Shown one piece after another: positions 5,472 to 6,115 of a DNA stretch of 6,115 bases. The notes under the pieces were generated by a model that worked only from the letters and a program-made list of their open reading frames with translations, was not told the DNA's origin and searched no databases. Position 1 is the first letter of the stretch. Each line of letters starts with the position of its first letter. The stretch is from Bacteroidota bacterium (GTDB taxonomy: Bacteria; Bacteroidota; Bacteroidia; Flavobacteriales_D; Crocinitomicaceae), in the NCBI GenBank assembly GCA_006226555.1, contig SBGS01000235.1:1-6115 (forward strand). The letters are read 5' to 3'. Made by a program: the position numbers and the translations under genes.

Positions 5472-6115
5472 TTACTGAAACAGTGGACAACCTGTTGTGC
5501 CGCTTTGACGGTTCTTGCAGGTAGAGAATTTGAAAGATAGCTCGTGTGTATTTGACGAGACCTTCTGAATGCCTGAAATGGTGTAATCAAAGCTGTACAT
5601 GATCATGAATTGATCGCGGATCTTGAAGGATACGAAGGCAATAAGTGCATCAGAATTGCGATATCCGGCCCCAATTCCAAAAACATTTGAGTAATCGAAA
5701 TGTAAGTTAAGATCATAAGAGATCGGACCTTTTGGTGGTACACGAACGATCATATGAGGCATGAGACTGTTCGACTCATTTACCTTAAACTTGAAGCCAC
5801 CAACAAGATTGACATGGAAGCGGTGCCTGGAAGTTTCCCCTATTCCCGTCCACATTGATCGCGTTAGGTTTTGTATGGTTAGTCCACCATAATAGTTCAG
5901 ACTATTATACCAAAATCCTGCTGTGAAATCCGGTTTCACAACGTTTGCCTGACGTAACACTTCGGGGTCGGGAACACTGGTGGTTGCATTTGTTGGATCA
6001 AAAGAGAATTGCACAACACCTCCATACAGCCCCATGGACAATCTGTCGTTCTGATTGAAGTTAAAGTGAGCGGCATAAGCCAGGTTAATTCTGTTTGATG
6101 CAAAATTTCCCAATT
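5472..6115 (-). CDS. PorP/SprF-family type IX secretion outer-membrane protein (5' end missing)
   Basis: The open frame runs off the right edge, so only the C-terminal 214 codons are present; family members are usually near 300 residues, so about a third is missing. The TTG at the window edge is simply an internal leucine codon. The sequence alternates amphipathic strands and turns as in a beta barrel, with family-typical blocks: NRINLAYAAHFNFNQND and LSMGLYGGVVQF, then KPDFTAGFWYNSLNYYGGLTIQNL, NSLMPHMIVRVP, FDYSNVFGIGAGYRNSDALI, and a late strand MIMYSFDYTISGI followed by THELSFKF. PorP and SprF are outer-membrane components associated with the type IX secretion system and gliding, and SprF is needed for SprB adhesin export. 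Genomes usually carry several paralogues, so the specific partner is unknown. About 15 residues containing two cysteines follow the last strand. The lipoprotein gene lies 89 bp downstream on the same strand. Confidence 0.85.
   Translation of the reverse strand, partial: LGNFASNRINLAYAAHFNFNQNDRLSMGLYGGVVQFSFDPTNATTSVPDPEVLRQANVVKPDFTAGFWYNSLNYYGGLTIQNLTRSMWTGIGETSRHRFHVNLVGGFKFKVNESNSLMPHMIVRVPPKGPISYDLNLHFDYSNVFGIGAGYRNSDALIAFVSFKIRDQFMIMYSFDYTISGIQKVSSNTHELSFKFSTCKNRQSGTTGCPLFQ

Noticed and set aside
6111..6113. TTG as the start codon of the PorP/SprF gene
   Set aside because: The frame continues to the window edge and the protein would lack its signal peptide and first strands; the true start is outside the window.

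Overview
The window most likely comes from a member of the Bacteroidota, probably a flavobacterium-like lineage. Three observations point there. A PorP/SprF-family outer-membrane protein, a family tied to type IX secretion and gliding, sits at the right edge. The tRNA gene has a Bacteroidota-type promoter (TTTG, 18 bp, TATATTTG) instead of the sigma70 consensus. Start codons lack clear Shine-Dalgarno sequences, and the amidase leader is A-rich.

Layout, left to right. (1) Bases 6-170, minus strand: a compact single-gene unit for tRNA-Asn(GUU) with its own promoter and a hairpin terminator. (2) Bases 198-1124, minus strand: a secreted zinc N-acetylmuramoyl-L-alanine amidase with a C-terminal SPOR-like domain. 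(3) A 57-bp divergent spacer holding a GTTAC palindrome. (4) Bases 1182-2264, plus strand: a putative cytoplasmic GT-B-type glycosyltransferase with a GTG start. Its 3' end overlaps the convergent uvrC gene by 38 bp. (5) Bases 2227-6115, minus strand: a four-gene co-directional run. Transcribed from the right, it is PorP/SprF (5' end outside the window), an 89-bp spacer with nested inverted repeats, an OmpA-type coiled-coil lipoprotein, a small CoA-binding Rossmann protein overlapping the lipoprotein by one base (TAATG), and uvrC 22 bp further on.

Functionally the window mixes envelope genes with a housekeeping DNA-repair gene. The envelope genes cover peptidoglycan cleavage, an outer-membrane barrel, a lipoprotein predicted to bind peptidoglycan, and possible glycan synthesis. 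The OmpA-like lipoprotein beside PorP/SprF is a plausible periplasmic anchor partner, by analogy with type IX secretion components, but this is inference. No mobile element, CRISPR array, prophage or clearly transferred segment is visible. Gene families here are known ones. The least explained pieces are the structured spacer before the lipoprotein gene, the palindrome in the divergent spacer, and the substrate of the glycosyltransferase.
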